Source of the DNA: Anaerolineales bacterium
Lineage (GTDB): Bacteria; Chloroflexota; Anaerolineae; Anaerolineales; Villigracilaceae
DNA length: 5,565 nt
Assembly (NCBI GenBank): GCA_025056515.1
Contig: JANWWB010000092.1
Span: 1-5,565 of the forward strand
Reading direction: 5' to 3'
In this document: positions 5,281 through 5,565 of the stretch, in pieces
Numbering within the stretch: position 1 is the stretch's first letter
How the letters are laid out: every line of letters starts with the position of its first letter
Position numbers and translations under genes: made by a program
Notes under the pieces: model-generated
Told to the model about the DNA's origin: nothing
What the model saw: the letters and a program-made list of their open reading frames with translations, nothing else
Databases searched by the model: none

Positions 5281-5299
5281 CAAAACCCCTGGGGCTTTG
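5281..5299 (+). other. Short dyad after the 176-residue gene
   Basis: CAAAACCC (5281-5288) pairs with GGGCTTTG (5292-5299) around a 3-base loop with one internal A/C mismatch. It lies 26 bases after the stop codon, a usual terminator position, but no T-run follows. A TTTTT tract (5273-5277) precedes it on the + strand, so on the - strand the hairpin would be followed by an A-run instead. Weak terminator at best. Confidence 0.25.
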
Positions 5300-5348
5300 G
5301 GAAACTGATGTGAGTCACTGCGACGCCCCTTTCGCTTGTTGTCCTCCC

Positions 5349-5387
5349 TGCAGTGTGCATACCGGCTTTTTCGTACGGTATACTGCA
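5349..5387 (+). terminator. Large bulged hairpin, possible terminator or leader structure
   Basis: TGCAGT (5349-5354) and ATACCG (5359-5364) pair perfectly with CGGTAT (5376-5381) and ACTGCA (5382-5387). This makes twelve base pairs interrupted by a 4-base bulge on the left arm, with an 11-base T-rich loop. A pyrimidine-rich stretch (5388-5400, CTCTTTCTC) follows, without a true T-run. Position between two genes fits a terminator of the deoC operon. The right arm also contains TATACT (5379-5384), a possible -10 for the downstream gene without a clear -35. Confidence 0.35.
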
Positions 5388-5430
5388 TGCTCTTTCTCTA
5401 TATCTCTGTTGTAATTTGCAAAGCCGCCGG

Positions 5431-5466
5431 AGCTTCTACCCTTGTTGTCTTCCCATAGGGTGAGCT
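5431..5466 (+). other. Imperfect hairpin in the leader of the last gene
   Basis: AGCT (5431-5434) and ACCCT (5438-5442) pair with AGGGT (5457-5461) and AGCT (5463-5466), with a small internal loop (3 versus 1 base) and a 14-base pyrimidine-rich loop. It ends 36 bases before the AGGAG of the following gene. It may be a leader structure, but no known riboswitch class was recognised and chance is possible. Confidence 0.25.
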
Positions 5467-5515
5467 TGAACGTCCCAGATTAGCAAAACGACCACTTCGA
5501 ATAGGAGATACTGCC

Positions 5516-5565
5516 ATGAAATTCCCTCGTCTGTATTTAATATCTCTCTTTCTATTCTTCGCAGT
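5516..5565 (+). CDS. Start of an exported or membrane protein, 3'-truncated by window edge
   Basis: Only 16 full codons are present, starting at ATG 5516 with AGGAG (5503-5507) eight bases upstream, an excellent SD. The residues MKFPRLYLISLFLFFA have two early basic residues (Lys2, Arg5) followed by an uninterrupted hydrophobic run, which is the n- and h-region pattern of a Sec signal peptide or N-terminal membrane anchor. The product cannot be identified from this fragment. The 260-base gap upstream with two dyads suggests that it is transcribed separately from the deoC operon. Confidence 0.7.
   Translation, partial: MKFPRLYLISLFLFFA

Overview
The window is a gene-dense bacterial chromosome segment, apparently all on the + strand. 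It carries seven complete protein genes and two edge-truncated ones. Gene content and style suggest a free-living, moderately GC-rich bacterium: an archaeal/SCP2-type thiolase, short intergenic gaps, SD-led starts mixed with one apparently leaderless gene, and a GTG start. My best guess from memory of such combinations is Chloroflexota (Anaerolineae-like). There is no rRNA or other phylogenetic marker here, so this is an inference. I see no mobile element, CRISPR array, tRNA or rRNA.

Layout: (1) 2-883 is the C-terminal three quarters of a thiolase whose N-terminus and nucleophilic Cys lie off the left edge. Its stop codon sits in the loop of the first of three overlapping hairpins (871-933). 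(2) 1006-1344 is cutA, with its own extended -10 and SD. (3) 1345-1670 is a 326-base gap. It holds an open frame encoding an HELAH metalloprotease-like motif without a start, inside a 24-bp direct repeat, followed by a GC-richer stretch. (4) 1671-2201 (Cys-based protein phosphatase) and 2212-2949 (SAM-dependent methyltransferase) form a two-gene unit. (5) 2959-3585 is lepB (signal peptidase I). A perfect TATAAT overlaps the preceding stop codon and lies 8 bases before the lepB ATG, which suggests a leaderless mRNA. (6) 3654-5255 is a likely operon driven by a TTGACA-N17-CAAAAT promoter: deoC, a small YgiT/MqsA-type zinc-finger protein overlapping deoC by 8 bases, and an unrecognised 176-residue protein. 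(7) 5256-5515 is non-coding with two dyads, followed by the first 16 codons of an exported protein.

The genes do not form one pathway. Thiolase (acyl-CoA/isoprenoid or fatty-acid chemistry), CutA (metal-tolerance-associated trimer), LepB (secretion) and DeoC (deoxyribose-phosphate catabolism) are housekeeping functions. The phosphatase/methyltransferase pair and the deoC/zinc-finger/unknown cluster are the two places where linkage may say something about function. No convincing new multi-gene system is visible. The points most worth a second look are the HELAH relic, the leaderless lepB promoter, the ambiguous deoC 5' region with repeated promoter elements, and the deoC-coupled orphan zinc finger.
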